A stretch of DNA of 45,368 nt from Nocardiopsis salina YIM 90010 (lineage in GTDB: Bacteria; Actinomycetota; Actinomycetes; Streptosporangiales; Streptosporangiaceae), in contig NZ_ANBF01000034.1 in NCBI RefSeq assembly GCF_000341025.1, positions 10,319-55,686 of the forward strand. The letters run 5' to 3'. Position 1 is the first letter of the stretch, and every line of letters starts with the position of its first letter. Under the pieces are notes generated by a model. It was not told the DNA's origin, made no database searches, and saw nothing but the letters and a program-made list of their open reading frames with translations. Positions 24,147-32,257 of the stretch are shown piece by piece. Both the position numbers and the translations under genes were made by a program.

Positions 24147-24776
24147 ATGCCCAAGTGTATCGCTGTCGTGTACGCCGCTGCCCTGAGCCTCCTCGGAGTG
24201 CTCTCCGCGGCGCTCTTCGCCCAGTCCAAGGGCCGACACCGGCACCGCCCCGTGCGCCGCCGCGCTCGACGGGTCCGTCCCTACGCCCGGCCCCTGCCCG
24301 CGGTCCTGCCGCCGGCACAGACGGCCCGGCCCGACACCTCCTCAGGCGCGCGACCTGCAGTTCCTCAGCGTTCCGCCCCGACCGGCACGCTCGCACGGCC
24401 GACGCTGAACCCGCCCTCCGAACCGGTGCCCGCCGACGAGGTCGCCCTCGTCCGCCCCTACTACGCGGCCCACGAACACGACCTCGCCCAACAGCGCGCC
24501 CTGGTCCGGCTCCGCGCCTGGGGCGCCGATCTGCCCGACCCCGCCGAGGCCCGCACGCACACCACCCGCGCCTACACCCTCGACGAGTACGCGGCAGCCT
24601 TCGACGGGCGTTCCGCAGTGGCCGACACCTTCCACGTCCCGGCCCCACGTGCCCACGCGCCGCGCATGTCCGCCCGCGTCGACGAACTCCCGCACCTGTC
24701 TCGCCTGCGCCGAGCTCAGCAAGAACGCCGTTCCGGGTCCTTCGGGGCCTCCGGAGTCTCCCGGGTGACCGTGTGA
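24147..24776 (+). CDS. Hypothetical envelope-associated protein
   Basis: 209 residues from ATG 24147. A short N-terminal hydrophobic segment (IAVVYAAALSLLGVLSAALFA) could be a signal anchor, then a strongly basic Arg/Pro-rich stretch, then a region with VRPYYAAHEHDLAQQRALVRL that resembles small proteins found beside XRE/DUF397 genes in other actinomycetes. No catalytic motif is seen. It is preceded by a 250-base structured leader and converges on the lipoprotein at 24834. Confidence 0.6.
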   Translation: MPKCIAVVYAAALSLLGVLSAALFAQSKGRHRHRPVRRRARRVRPYARPLPAVLPPAQTARPDTSSGARPAVPQRSAPTGTLARPTLNPPSEPVPADEVALVRPYYAAHEHDLAQQRALVRLRAWGADLPDPAEARTHTTRAYTLDEYAAAFDGRSAVADTFHVPAPRAHAPRMSARVDELPHLSRLRRAQQERRSGSFGASGVSRVTV

Positions 24777-24833
24777 CGGTTTGGGCGTGGGACCGCTCTT
24801 GCCGCCCCGGTCGCCGGTGTTCCGGTGCTCCGG

Positions 24834-25535
24834 TCAGCGGTTGGAGTCGACCTCGGCGAGGATCTCCTCGGCCACCCCCACAGTCAGCTCGAGGAGCTCG
24901 TCCTCCTCGAGATAGGCCTCACCGGTGTAGTCACCCTCGCCGTCGCCGACCACCTCCGTGGTGTCGTACTGGACCTCCACCAGCACCTGCCCGTCGACCG
25001 CAGTGATCTCGGCTGTCGAGCCGTCCTCGGAGATTTCCGAGACCGCCTGGTCGCCGAGGTCCAGGGACGGGTCGTCCTCGCCTTCCTCCAACGGTGGCAT
25101 GTGCTCGTCGTCCATGTGGTGCTCCTCGCTGATGTCCAGCGAGTAGGTGAGGCTGTGGGTCCGCGTCGGGTCGATCTCGTTGGAGACGGTGATGCAGCTC
25201 ATCCGGAGCTCACCGCTGTTCTCCAGGGTGCTTTCGTCGGGTCGGCCCGAATCGCCGTCCTGATTCCCCGCGTAACTGCCGTCCTCGGCAACGAGATCGG
25301 AGAGGGTCTCATCGGACAGCACCTCACACAGATTGTCCGGCGCGAGCTGCATGGGGTCGACGAGTTCGATGTCCTGCTCTTCCTGCTGCTCCTGCTCGCC
25401 ATCGGCCTCGGCGGCCGCGGTGTCCGGCTCCTGTTCGGCTTCGTCGCCACCACCGCACGCCGACAGCAACAGGGCGAGAGCGAGACCGCCGGCGACAGTC
25501 GGGAGGGTGGGCAGGGGGTCGAGGGCACGCGTCAT
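24834..25535 (-). CDS. Lipoprotein, DUF3558-like
   Basis: A 233-residue lipoprotein with lipobox LLSACGGG (Cys about residue 25) and a Glu-rich linker (EADGEQEQQEEQDIE). The mature domain shows the DUF3558 pattern: PMQLAPDNLCEVLSDETLSDLV, then LRMSCITVSNE, with two Cys probably disulfide-bonded, and a basic-poor, very acidic rest. AAGGA lies before the ATG at 25535; a longer in-frame reading to 25793 is not supported. It lies last in the minus-strand island, with no shared promoter element of its own. Function unknown. Confidence 0.78.
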   Translation of the reverse strand: MTRALDPLPTLPTVAGGLALALLLSACGGGDEAEQEPDTAAAEADGEQEQQEEQDIELVDPMQLAPDNLCEVLSDETLSDLVAEDGSYAGNQDGDSGRPDESTLENSGELRMSCITVSNEIDPTRTHSLTYSLDISEEHHMDDEHMPPLEEGEDDPSLDLGDQAVSEISEDGSTAEITAVDGQVLVEVQYDTTEVVGDGEGDYTGEAYLEEDELLELTVGVAEEILAEVDSNR

Positions 25536-25644
25536 GGGGGAAGGTCCTTCCTGGTGGATCGAGAGCGGCGACACCTTATCGCCCGTCGGGATCGTGGTTT
25601 TTTGTGGGTCTGGATCTGGGGCTGCGGGGTTCAGTGCACCGGGC

Positions 25645-26001
25645 TCACCCGCCGAAACCCGCACCCATGAACAGCAACATCGGAATACCGGCGATCGCCC
25701 ACGCCGAGGCCAGCGTTCCCGCCACTTCCTTCCCCCGACGGATCTGCCGGACCCCGAGCGTGAGCGGGAGCAGGAGGCCCACCACCAGCCCACCGAGCGA
25801 AGTGAACGCGAGCGTATTCATCAACGCGAAGTTGCAGATCGTCTGATCCATCGAAGGGTCGCCGCAATTCGCAGTCCCCATGGTCATGATGGGGATCAAC
25901 AACAGCCACCACAGGAATCCGAGCACCATCGCGACCGCGGTCAGTACGATCCCGCCGATTCGGGCCCGGGTGCTTGCTCGCTGGCTCTCCGTGGGCGTCA
26001 T
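25645..26001 (-). CDS. Small three-helix membrane protein, paralog of 30028-30408
   Basis: 118 residues from the ATG at 26001, chosen because GGAGGGAGAA precedes it (26019 is also possible). Three helices: IGGIVLTAVAMVLGFLWWLL, ALMNTLAFTSLGGLVVGLLL and TLASAWAIAGIPMLLFMG. A short external loop has IMTMGTANCGDPSMDQTICN, with two Cys that the paralog also keeps (IAVMTMGTANC and a second C). It follows the 26060 gene by 58 bases and probably shares its transcript. Function unknown; the conserved MTMGTANC core argues for a defined role. Confidence 0.72.
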   Translation of the reverse strand: MTPTESQRASTRARIGGIVLTAVAMVLGFLWWLLLIPIMTMGTANCGDPSMDQTICNFALMNTLAFTSLGGLVVGLLLPLTLGVRQIRRGKEVAGTLASAWAIAGIPMLLFMGAGFGG

Positions 26002-26059
26002 GATGCGTTCTCCCTCCATGGTGATGTGGTTTTCCTGTATTCCTGAATCCGGGTCGGGG

Positions 26060-26581
26060 TCACCGGAAAAAGTCGAGCCAGAAGGTCACGCCCACGACCA
26101 GAAGGACTACCCCGAGAATCGCCCCGAGAGCTAATACGAAACCCTTTCGGTCCGTTCCCAGTTCTGCGCCGATCGAGAACACAAAAATGCCGATAAGCGA
26201 GATCACCAAACCCACCAGGGGCAGCGGGAGGATCAATTCCACGTGCATGAATATCGGGAACAGCATGACGAAGATGCTCGCCACCATCGCCGTGCTCAGA
26301 ATGGTCGGGAACTGCCAGGGGTGGGGCTCGTCGCGGCCTTCCAAGACATACTGAATCCAGAAGTGCACGCCGCCGATCAGTGCGGGGGCGACGAGCACGA
26401 AGAGCGCCGCGTAGCTCGTGTCGTTGTACAGAAGCCCGAACAGCGCGAAGAAGCTGATGACCATGAGGGCTGTGCCGCCGACGAGTGGGTACAGGGCGAC
26501 GAACCAGAACTTCGGGCCGTCGGCGCTCTTGGGGTTCTCGGAGGGTTCGGTCTTCTCGGGCGTCTGCGGGGGAGTGCTCAT
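26060..26581 (-). CDS. Five-helix membrane protein lacking the external domain
   Basis: 173 residues. It matches the membrane half of its paralogs very closely: KSADGPKFWFVALYPL, then VLEGRDEPHPWQFPTILSTA, LPLPLV and GAILGVVLLVVGVTFWLDFF, and then stops. The external domain with C-x8-CEEHGD is missing, so the protein is either a natural short form or a truncated copy. The shared promoter places -10 TAGCGT six bases before the ATG, predicting a leaderless mRNA. It is followed by the small membrane protein at 25645. Confidence 0.8.
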   Translation of the reverse strand: MSTPPQTPEKTEPSENPKSADGPKFWFVALYPLVGGTALMVISFFALFGLLYNDTSYAALFVLVAPALIGGVHFWIQYVLEGRDEPHPWQFPTILSTAMVASIFVMLFPIFMHVELILPLPLVGLVISLIGIFVFSIGAELGTDRKGFVLALGAILGVVLLVVGVTFWLDFFR

Positions 26582-26587
26582 ACTTGG

Positions 26588-26637
26588 ACGCTACGGATCG
26601 GACCCGGCCGGGCACCTGAGCCCGTGTACTCATATCC
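26588..26637 (-). promoter_or_regulatory. Shared promoter element, copy 6
   Basis: On the minus strand GGAT-A-TGAG-N8-CTCAGG, then 21 bases, then -10 TAGCGT (26588-26593), then six bases and ATG. The inverted repeat (26617-26632) would be centred near -43, a class II activator position. Confidence 0.75.
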
Positions 26638-26686
26638 GGGGCCTGAGTTGGCGTGGGGGCCTGTGTGCGTGGCGAGGCCGGGCTCG

Positions 26687-27660
26687 TCAGTGCGCGTCCC
26701 CCACGATCTCCTCGGCCTCGCCCGGCTCCGCGGCCCGGATTTGTTCCGCCACCGAGACGATGTCGATGTCGGGGAAATCCATGGTCGGTGCTCCTTGGTG
26801 GTCCCTCGGTAGTTCCGTCCAGAGCTGGGCCATGAGGCCGTCGGTGAACTCCGTGCGGGCCTCGTACTCCTCCAGGGAGGCTGAGGACCGGTCGACGTGG
26901 ACGATGTCCCCGTGCTCCTCGCACTCGTGTTCACCACCCTCCGACCCGCAGCGGTCGTGCAGGGGGCGCTCGTCCGCAGGGTCCATGGGCTCGGTCTGCA
27001 GCCGGAGTTGGAACCCGCTGGTCTCGCGAGAGGCCTCGGCGGGCTCGTAGATGAGGGCTCCCAGTCGGGAGAGTCCAACACGGCGATCGGGTGCTGAAAG
27101 GCCGCGACCTCCTGCAGGAGTTCCTCCTTGCGCTCATCCTGCTTCCGCCCGTCGAGCCACAGGGTCACGCCGACGACCAGCAGGACCGCTCCGAGAATCG
27201 CCCCGATCGCGAATACGAGACGGTTCCTTTCCGTGCTCAGTTCCCCGCCAAGCGAGAACACGAAAGCGCCGAGCAGCGAGAGTCCCAAGCACACCAGAGG
27301 CAGCGGCATGAGGAAGTCGACGTTCATGAAGATCGGAAACAGCGTGACGAAGATGCCCGCAACCATTGCCGTGCTCAGGACGATCGGGAACTGCCAGGGA
27401 CGGGGCTCGTCGCGCCCTTCCAAGACATACTGGAGCCAGAAGTGCGCGCCGCCGATCACCGCCGTGGCGCCGAGCACGAACAGCACGGCGTAGCTGGTCT
27501 CGTCGTACATCATCCCCATCAGGGCGAAGAAGCCGACGACCATGAGGGCTGTGCCGCCGATGAGCGGGTACAGGGCGACGAACCAGAACTTCGGCCCGTC
27601 GGCGCTCTTGGGGTTCTCGGTGCTCTCGGAGGTTTCGGGGGTCTTCGGGGGAGTGCTCAT
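26687..27660 (-). pseudogene. Frameshifted copy of the five-helix/CEEHGD membrane protein
   Basis: The first half from ATG 27660 is an intact membrane region (KSADGPKFWFVALYPL, LEGRDEPRPWQFPIVLSTA, AILGAVLLVVGVTLWLDG) up to HPIAVLDSPDWEP. There the frame is lost near 27050-27060: relative to paralogs about 15 codons between WEP and the next block are replaced by 5 bases, roughly a 40-base deletion. The second half then continues in the other frame (YEPAEASRETSGFQLRLQ, RCGSEGGEHECEEHGD, FTDGLMAQL, EQIRAAEPGEAEEI) to a stop at 26687. Both halves are otherwise well kept, so the break looks recent. A sequencing error cannot explain the missing block. Confidence 0.85.
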
Positions 27661-27666
27661 GGTTGG

Positions 27667-27716
27667 ACGCTACGGTTCGGGCCCGGCCGGGCACCTGAGC
27701 CCGTGTACTCATATCC
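27667..27716 (-). promoter_or_regulatory. Shared promoter element, copy 5
   Basis: TGAG-N8-CTCAGG (inverted repeat 27696-27711), 21 bases, TAGCGT (27667-27672), six bases, ATG at 27660. Same spacing as copies 4 and 6; leaderless. Confidence 0.75.
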
Positions 27717-27764
27717 TTTATCTGCGGTGACCTGGAGGCTGTGTGCATGCTGGCGCCGGGCTCG

Positions 27765-28778
27765 TCAGTGCGCTTGGTCCACGATCTCCTCGGCCTCACC
27801 CGGCTCCGCGGCCCGGATCTGCGCGGCCAGTTCCACCATGTCGAAGTCGGGGGCCTCGGCCTGCGCATCGCCGCCCTCGTCCGTGGGCACGTCCGTCGAG
27901 AGCTCGGCGACATACCCGTCGGTGAACTCCGTGGCGGCTTCCTCGCTCCAGCCGGACCTGTCGGCGACGACGATGTCCCCGTGTTCCTCACAGCCGTTTT
28001 CATCGGGGTCCGACTCGCACTGGTCGTACAGCGAGCTGTCGTTCAGATCCTGCATGGATACGGTCTCCAACCGCAGTTGGAACCCGTCGGTCGCGCGCGA
28101 GGAATCGGCGAGCTCGTAGGCGATGGATACCCGGCTCGCCTCCTGGTCGACCCACATCTCGGCCGGCTCCCAGCCCGCGTCGTCCAACACGGCGATCGGA
28201 TGCCCGAAGGCACTGACCTCCTGCGAGAGCTCTTCCTCGCGCTCATGCTGCTGCCATGCGGCGAGCAACCCGGCCATGCTCATGAGCAGCAGGACCACTC
28301 CGAGGATCGCCCCGAGAGCGAGTAGGAGGCGGTTCCGAACGGTGCCCAGTGCGAAGACGAGAGCGCCGAGTACTGAGAGCCCCGAGCACACCAAGGGCAG
28401 GGGGAGGATGATGCCCGTGCCCAAGGCGAACGTGAACCCCGTGACGAAGATGCCCGCCACCATGGCCGTGCTCAGGACGGTCGGGAACTGCCAGGGTCGC
28501 GGATCGTCACGGTCTTCCACGCTGCGCTTGATCCAGAGGTGCACGCCTGCGATCACCAGGAGGGCGGCAGGAACGAAGAACACCGCGAACATCGCTACGC
28601 CCTCGGACAAGGTCGCCAGGGCCAAGAATCCCGCGACGAACATCAGGGCAGCGCCGGCGACAGGCGGGTACAGGGCGGCGAACCAGATCTTCGGACCGAC
28701 GGAGCTCTTGGTCGTCGAGGGCGCGGTGCCGTCGTCGGGTGCTTGAGGGGTTGTGGGGGTTTCCGGGGGAATGCTCAT
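27765..28778 (-). CDS. Five-helix membrane protein with external C-x8-CEEHGD domain
   Basis: 337 residues. A Pro/Thr-rich cytosolic tail precedes PKIWFAALYPPV and five hydrophobic helices (about residues 30-185), including RPWQFPTVLSTAMVAGIFVTG and LPLPLVCSGLSVLGALV. With the N-terminus inside, the ~150-residue C-terminal domain is outside. It carries HPIAVLDDAGWEP, SIAYELADSS, GFQLRLETVSM, C-ESDPDENG-CEEHGD and ends with an acidic RAAEPGEAEEI helix. The two Cys are invariant among paralogs and could form a disulfide. Leaderless from shared promoter copy 4. Family not recognised. Confidence 0.82.
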   Translation of the reverse strand: MSIPPETPTTPQAPDDGTAPSTTKSSVGPKIWFAALYPPVAGAALMFVAGFLALATLSEGVAMFAVFFVPAALLVIAGVHLWIKRSVEDRDDPRPWQFPTVLSTAMVAGIFVTGFTFALGTGIILPLPLVCSGLSVLGALVFALGTVRNRLLLALGAILGVVLLLMSMAGLLAAWQQHEREEELSQEVSAFGHPIAVLDDAGWEPAEMWVDQEASRVSIAYELADSSRATDGFQLRLETVSMQDLNDSSLYDQCESDPDENGCEEHGDIVVADRSGWSEEAATEFTDGYVAELSTDVPTDEGGDAQAEAPDFDMVELAAQIRAAEPGEAEEIVDQAH

Positions 28779-28784
28779 GGTTGG

Positions 28785-28834
28785 ACGCTACGGTCCGGAC
28801 TCAGAGGGGTGCCTGAGCCTCAGTACTCATATCC
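28785..28834 (-). promoter_or_regulatory. Shared promoter element, copy 4
   Basis: TGAG-N8-CTCAGG (inverted repeat 28814-28829), 21 bases, TAGCGT (28785-28790), six bases, ATG at 28778. The 21-base spacer has diverged from copies 5 and 6, so conservation of the boxes looks selected. Confidence 0.75.
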
Positions 28835-28918
28835 CGCGTTCCCCTTCGGGGCCGTCCCCCGCACGGCGACTGACGAGTGCGGGTGCGGCTCACGGAAGCG
28901 AGCGCAGGCCAGGGCTCA

Positions 28919-29947
28919 TCAGGAGATGTCCTCGGCGACCTGCCCGGGCTCGCCCGGTTCGGCCGGCCGGATGCTCTCGGCCAGTTCGGCCATGTCAGCC
29001 CTGTCGATGTCGGGGAAGTCGATCTCCGGTTCGTCGTTCGCGTCGGTCGGCACCTTCGTCATGAGGTTGGCGGCGCCCCCGTCCGTGAACTCGGTACGGG
29101 CCTCGAAGCGCTCCCTGGTGTTGCTGGACATGTCCGCGACCACGACGTCCCCGTGTTCCTCGCACGGGTAGTCGCCGCCGTCCGAAGCGCACAGGGAGTA
29201 GAGCGGCGTCCACCCCGTCTCGGCCAGATCCTCCATGGATTCGCTCTGCAGGACGAGGGAGAACCCGTCGAACTCGGGGGAGGGATCGGTCGATTCGTAC
29301 TCGATGGAGGCCGTGCCGAGATCCTCGCTCGCCCACATGGACGTCGGTTCCCATCCGGGTAGGTCGAGCACGGCGATCTCGTGGGGGAAGTCGGCGACGT
29401 CCTGGACGAGTTCCTCCGTGCGCTCCTCCTGTCTCCGACCGTCGAGCCACCAGGTCACGCCCACGATCAGCAGGACCGCTCCGAGGATCGACCCGAGGGC
29501 GAGGACGAGACGGTTCCGTTCGGTGCCCAGCGAGAACACAAAAGCGCCGAGCAGGCAGAGCCCCGAGCACAGAAGGGGCAGGGGAACGAGGAAGTTCACA
29601 TTCATGAGCATCGGAAACGCCGTGACGGAGATGCCCGCCGCCATCGCTGTGCTCAGGACGATCGGGAACTGCCAGGGCCGGGGCTCGTCACGGCCTTCCA
29701 GGATCCACTGGAGCCAGAAGTGCGCGCCGCCGATCACCACGAGGGCGCCGAGCACGAAGAGCACGGCGTAGCCGGTCTCGTCGTACATCATCCCCATCAG
29801 GGCGAAGAATCCGGCGACCATGAGGGCAGTGCCGGCGACGAGCGGGTACAGAGCGACGAACCAGAGCTTCGGGCTGTCCGCGTTCTTGAGGCTCTCTGTG
29901 CTCTTGGTGCTCTCGGAGGGTTCGGGGGTCTGCGGGGGAGTACTCAT
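28919..29947 (-). CDS. Five-helix membrane protein with external C-x8-CEEHGD domain
   Basis: 342 residues, close to the 27660 copy: NADSPKLWFVALYPLVAG, ILEGRDEPRPWQFPIVLSTA and LPLPLLCSGLCLLGAFVFS in the membrane half, then HEIAVLDLPGWEP, SIEYESTDPS, C-ASDGGDYP-CEEHGD, FTDGGAANLM and SIRPAEPGEPGQV outside. Second gene of a two-gene unit behind the small membrane protein at 30028 (80-base gap, no promoter element of its own and no clear ribosome site). Same predicted topology as its paralogs. Confidence 0.82.
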   Translation of the reverse strand: MSTPPQTPEPSESTKSTESLKNADSPKLWFVALYPLVAGTALMVAGFFALMGMMYDETGYAVLFVLGALVVIGGAHFWLQWILEGRDEPRPWQFPIVLSTAMAAGISVTAFPMLMNVNFLVPLPLLCSGLCLLGAFVFSLGTERNRLVLALGSILGAVLLIVGVTWWLDGRRQEERTEELVQDVADFPHEIAVLDLPGWEPTSMWASEDLGTASIEYESTDPSPEFDGFSLVLQSESMEDLAETGWTPLYSLCASDGGDYPCEEHGDVVVADMSSNTRERFEARTEFTDGGAANLMTKVPTDANDEPEIDFPDIDRADMAELAESIRPAEPGEPGQVAEDIS

Positions 29948-30027
29948 GGTGTCTCGCGAACGAATAGAAATCTGATTGGGTGCGATTCCGGGGAAAGAGG
30001 GATGCGTCCTGCGGCGCTATTCGAGCA

Positions 30028-30408
30028 TCAAGCAGAGCTCCAGCCCGCGCCAATGAATATCAGCATGGGGAGAGCGGCGATGGTCCACGCTGCGATCAGC
30101 GTCGGCGCCACACTCTTCTTTTTGTAGATACTCCATATCCCGAGGGTCAGCGGGAGTAGAAACCCCACAACCAGCCCCGCGAGGGAAGCGAGCGCGAGTG
30201 TGCTCATCAGGGTGTAGTTGCACATGAGTTCAGTCGAAGATTCGCTGCAGTTCGCCGTGCCCATGGTCATGACGGCGATCAGGGGCCTCCAGATAAGAAG
30301 GCCGAGCAACATCCCGATGGCGGTCAGCCCGATACCGGCGACAGCGCCGTGGCCGTCTCCGCTCCGCGTTCCTCTGAGCGACCCGTTGTCGGGGCCCGTA
30401 TGTGTCAC
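30028..30408 (-). CDS. Small three-helix membrane protein, paralog of 25645-26001
   Basis: 126 residues from a GTG at 30408, with AAGGA about eight bases upstream. It shares with its paralog the core IAVMTMGTANC, a second Cys in ELMCNYTLM, LAGLVVGFLLPLTLGIW and a final helix ending LPMLIFIGAGW. The N-terminus is Gly/Arg-rich and different. First gene after shared promoter copy 3, from which a 5' leader of about 35 bases is expected. Gene pair order (small protein with five-helix protein) is reversed relative to 26581-25645. Confidence 0.75.
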   Translation of the reverse strand: MTHTGPDNGSLRGTRSGDGHGAVAGIGLTAIGMLLGLLIWRPLIAVMTMGTANCSESSTELMCNYTLMSTLALASLAGLVVGFLLPLTLGIWSIYKKKSVAPTLIAAWTIAALPMLIFIGAGWSSA

Positions 30409-30447
30409 GTGGATTCCTTGCGTCGCAGGTCATGAGGGGCACTGTCG

Positions 30448-30497
30448 ACGCTACCGATCGGGCTCAGGCGGGCGCCTGAGTCGCTGTACTCAAATCC
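30448..30497 (-). promoter_or_regulatory. Shared promoter element, copy 3
   Basis: TGAG-N8-CTCAGG (inverted repeat 30477-30492), 21 bases, TAGCGT (30448-30453). Here the start codon (30408) is about 39 bases further on, with a ribosome site. Confidence 0.72.
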
Positions 30498-30570
30498 CGC
30501 GTATGCGTCGGCGGGCAGCCCTCGCCTCGGCTCGCCCGCCAACCCCGGAGCCGGGGATGCATATCCGGGC

Positions 30571-31593
30571 TCATCCCGACGAGTCCTCGAAAATGTCTTC
30601 GGCCTCGCCCGGTTCGGCCGGGCGGATGTCCCCGGCCAGGTCCACCATGTCGATGTCGGGGAACTCAGCCTCGGAGCCGCCTTCGCCGTCCTTGGGCATG
30701 TTCCCGATGAGGTAGCCGGCGACCCCTTCGGTGAACTCGGTGCGAGCTTCGAAGGTGTGGTTGTAACCGTCAGACAGGTCCGCGAGGACCACGTCCCCGT
30801 GCTCCTCGCATGCCGTGCCCCCGCCGTCCAGGTCACACAGTTGGTACAACGGCTCCCACGGCTCGTCCTCCAGCGCTTCCATGGTCTTGGTGCGCAGGGT
30901 GAGGCTGAACCCGTCGGTCGGCGCGGAGGGCTCGGTGGGTTCGTAGTCGATGGAAACGCTGTCGGACGGGGCAGAGACCGAGATGTCCGTCGGTTCCCAT
31001 TCCGGGGAGTCCAGTACCGCGATCTCGTGGGGGACGTCCGAGATCTCCTGTCGTTCTTGCTCCCTCTCTTCCGCCTGTTCTTGCACGACCGGCATCCACA
31101 AGAAGCCCACGATCGCCAAGGCCGCAGCGGTGACGGCGGTGAGCGCGCCGACGAAGCGGTGACGCCACCTGGTCACCGAGTACACGCCCGCGCCGAGCAA
31201 GGACAGCCCGCAGCACAGCAACGGCAGGGGCGGAGAGCTTTCGATGTTCAGGAAGAAGGGCAGGACCGACACAAGGACGGCGGCCGTCATCGCTGTGGTC
31301 AGGACTGTCGGGAAGTGCCAGGCCGGCTGTTGGACCCGCCCCTCCAGAATCGACTGGAGCCAGAGGTGGCTACCTCCGACCAACACGACGGCTGCACCGA
31401 CGAACAGCACCGTGTAGCTCTCGTTCTCGGACAGGATGACGACCATTCCCAAGACCCACAGCGCGGTACCTGTCAGGAGCGGCACCATGGACGGGAACAG
31501 GACCATCGCCCATTCGTAAACCGCGTCCTTGCCTTTTTCTGGAGTCGCATCCTCGGAAGGGTTCTCTTGTGGAGGATCAGGGGAAATGTTCAT
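30571..31593 (-). CDS. Five-helix membrane protein with external C-x8-CEEHGD domain (divergent copy)
   Basis: About 340 residues from the ATG at 31593 (a GTG at 31605 is also possible; neither has a clear ribosome site). The membrane half has drifted (FPSMVPLLTGTALWVLG, ILEGRVQQPAWHFPTVLTTA, LPLLCCGLSLLGAGVYS) and a basic stretch WRHRFVG replaces NRLVLA. The external half is well kept: HEIAVLDSPEWEP, SIDYEPTEPS, GFSLTLRTKTM, C-DLDGGGTA-CEEHGD, DIRPAEPGEAEDI. It follows a lipoprotein gene by 36 bases and is probably co-transcribed from promoter copy 2. Confidence 0.82.
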   Translation of the reverse strand: MNISPDPPQENPSEDATPEKGKDAVYEWAMVLFPSMVPLLTGTALWVLGMVVILSENESYTVLFVGAAVVLVGGSHLWLQSILEGRVQQPAWHFPTVLTTAMTAAVLVSVLPFFLNIESSPPLPLLCCGLSLLGAGVYSVTRWRHRFVGALTAVTAAALAIVGFLWMPVVQEQAEEREQERQEISDVPHEIAVLDSPEWEPTDISVSAPSDSVSIDYEPTEPSAPTDGFSLTLRTKTMEALEDEPWEPLYQLCDLDGGGTACEEHGDVVLADLSDGYNHTFEARTEFTEGVAGYLIGNMPKDGEGGSEAEFPDIDMVDLAGDIRPAEPGEAEDIFEDSSG

Positions 31594-31629
31594 GAGGTGG
31601 GGCACCGTGGTTCTGGGTCGGGGCAGGGT

Positions 31630-32136
31630 TCACAAATTATCGTCGGCGTGAACGCAGGGAGAATAGGCCGCGAGTGAAGGTCGGCCGTCTTGGTCGACGA
31701 TCAGGTCCATACTGAAGTCATCGGCCCTGTTCCTCGCCTCGATGCGGGATCCTTCCGGGCGTTCGTCCTTCGTGACCTTCCAGTTCCCCGTGTTCCAATA
31801 GGAATAGAGGGATTCGGCTATGTCTTCGTTCTGTTCCTCGGGTATCCCGTCGACCCAGAAAATGTGGCGCACGTTCACCTTGTGATTTTCTTCGCCTGGT
31901 TCGCCCTCGCACGCGGGGAAGGCTGGCTCTCTCTCTGATGAGAGCTCGACGTCACCAGGGAGTTCGGCTGCCGCATGGTCGATGTATTCTTCTATTCTCT
32001 CCTCGGCCTGGGTCTGGTTCATGTTGCTCTCCGGCTCTGCCGTTTCTTGGTCGGCGCAAGAGGTAGAAAAAAGTGCCAGAGCGAGAGAGCTCGCTGTGAC
32101 GAGTACGGTTCGGAACCCTGTGGGCGCGGGGGTCAC
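31630..32136 (-). CDS. Small lipoprotein, paralog of 32870-33361
   Basis: 168 residues from GTG 32136, with AAGGAGAG just before it. Lipobox FSTSC (Cys about residue 27). The mature protein shares a pattern with 32870-33361: NMNQTQAEERIEEYIDHA, PACEGEPGEENHKVNV, FWVDGIPEEQNEDIAESLYSYW, RPEGSRIE and an ending LAAYSPCV. Three Cys in the mature part include the lipid-modified one; the other two may be disulfide-linked. First gene behind promoter copy 2. Function unknown. Confidence 0.78.
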   Translation of the reverse strand: MTPAPTGFRTVLVTASSLALALFSTSCADQETAEPESNMNQTQAEERIEEYIDHAAAELPGDVELSSEREPAFPACEGEPGEENHKVNVRHIFWVDGIPEEQNEDIAESLYSYWNTGNWKVTKDERPEGSRIEARNRADDFSMDLIVDQDGRPSLAAYSPCVHADDNL

Positions 32137-32175
32137 GGCTCTCCTTCGGGTGGAGGGTCATGAGAGGCGTGATGG

Positions 32176-32225
32176 ACGCTACCGACCGGTCTCGTCCGGC
32201 CGCCTGAGTCCTTGTACTCACATCC
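32176..32225 (-). promoter_or_regulatory. Shared promoter element, copy 2
   Basis: TGAG-N8-CTCAGG (inverted repeat 32205-32220), 21 bases, TAGCGT (32176-32181); start codon GTG at 32136, so a leader of about 34 bases with a ribosome site. Confidence 0.72.
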
Positions 32226-32257
32226 CGCGCCTGCACCGACTTGCAGGAGATGTGTCC

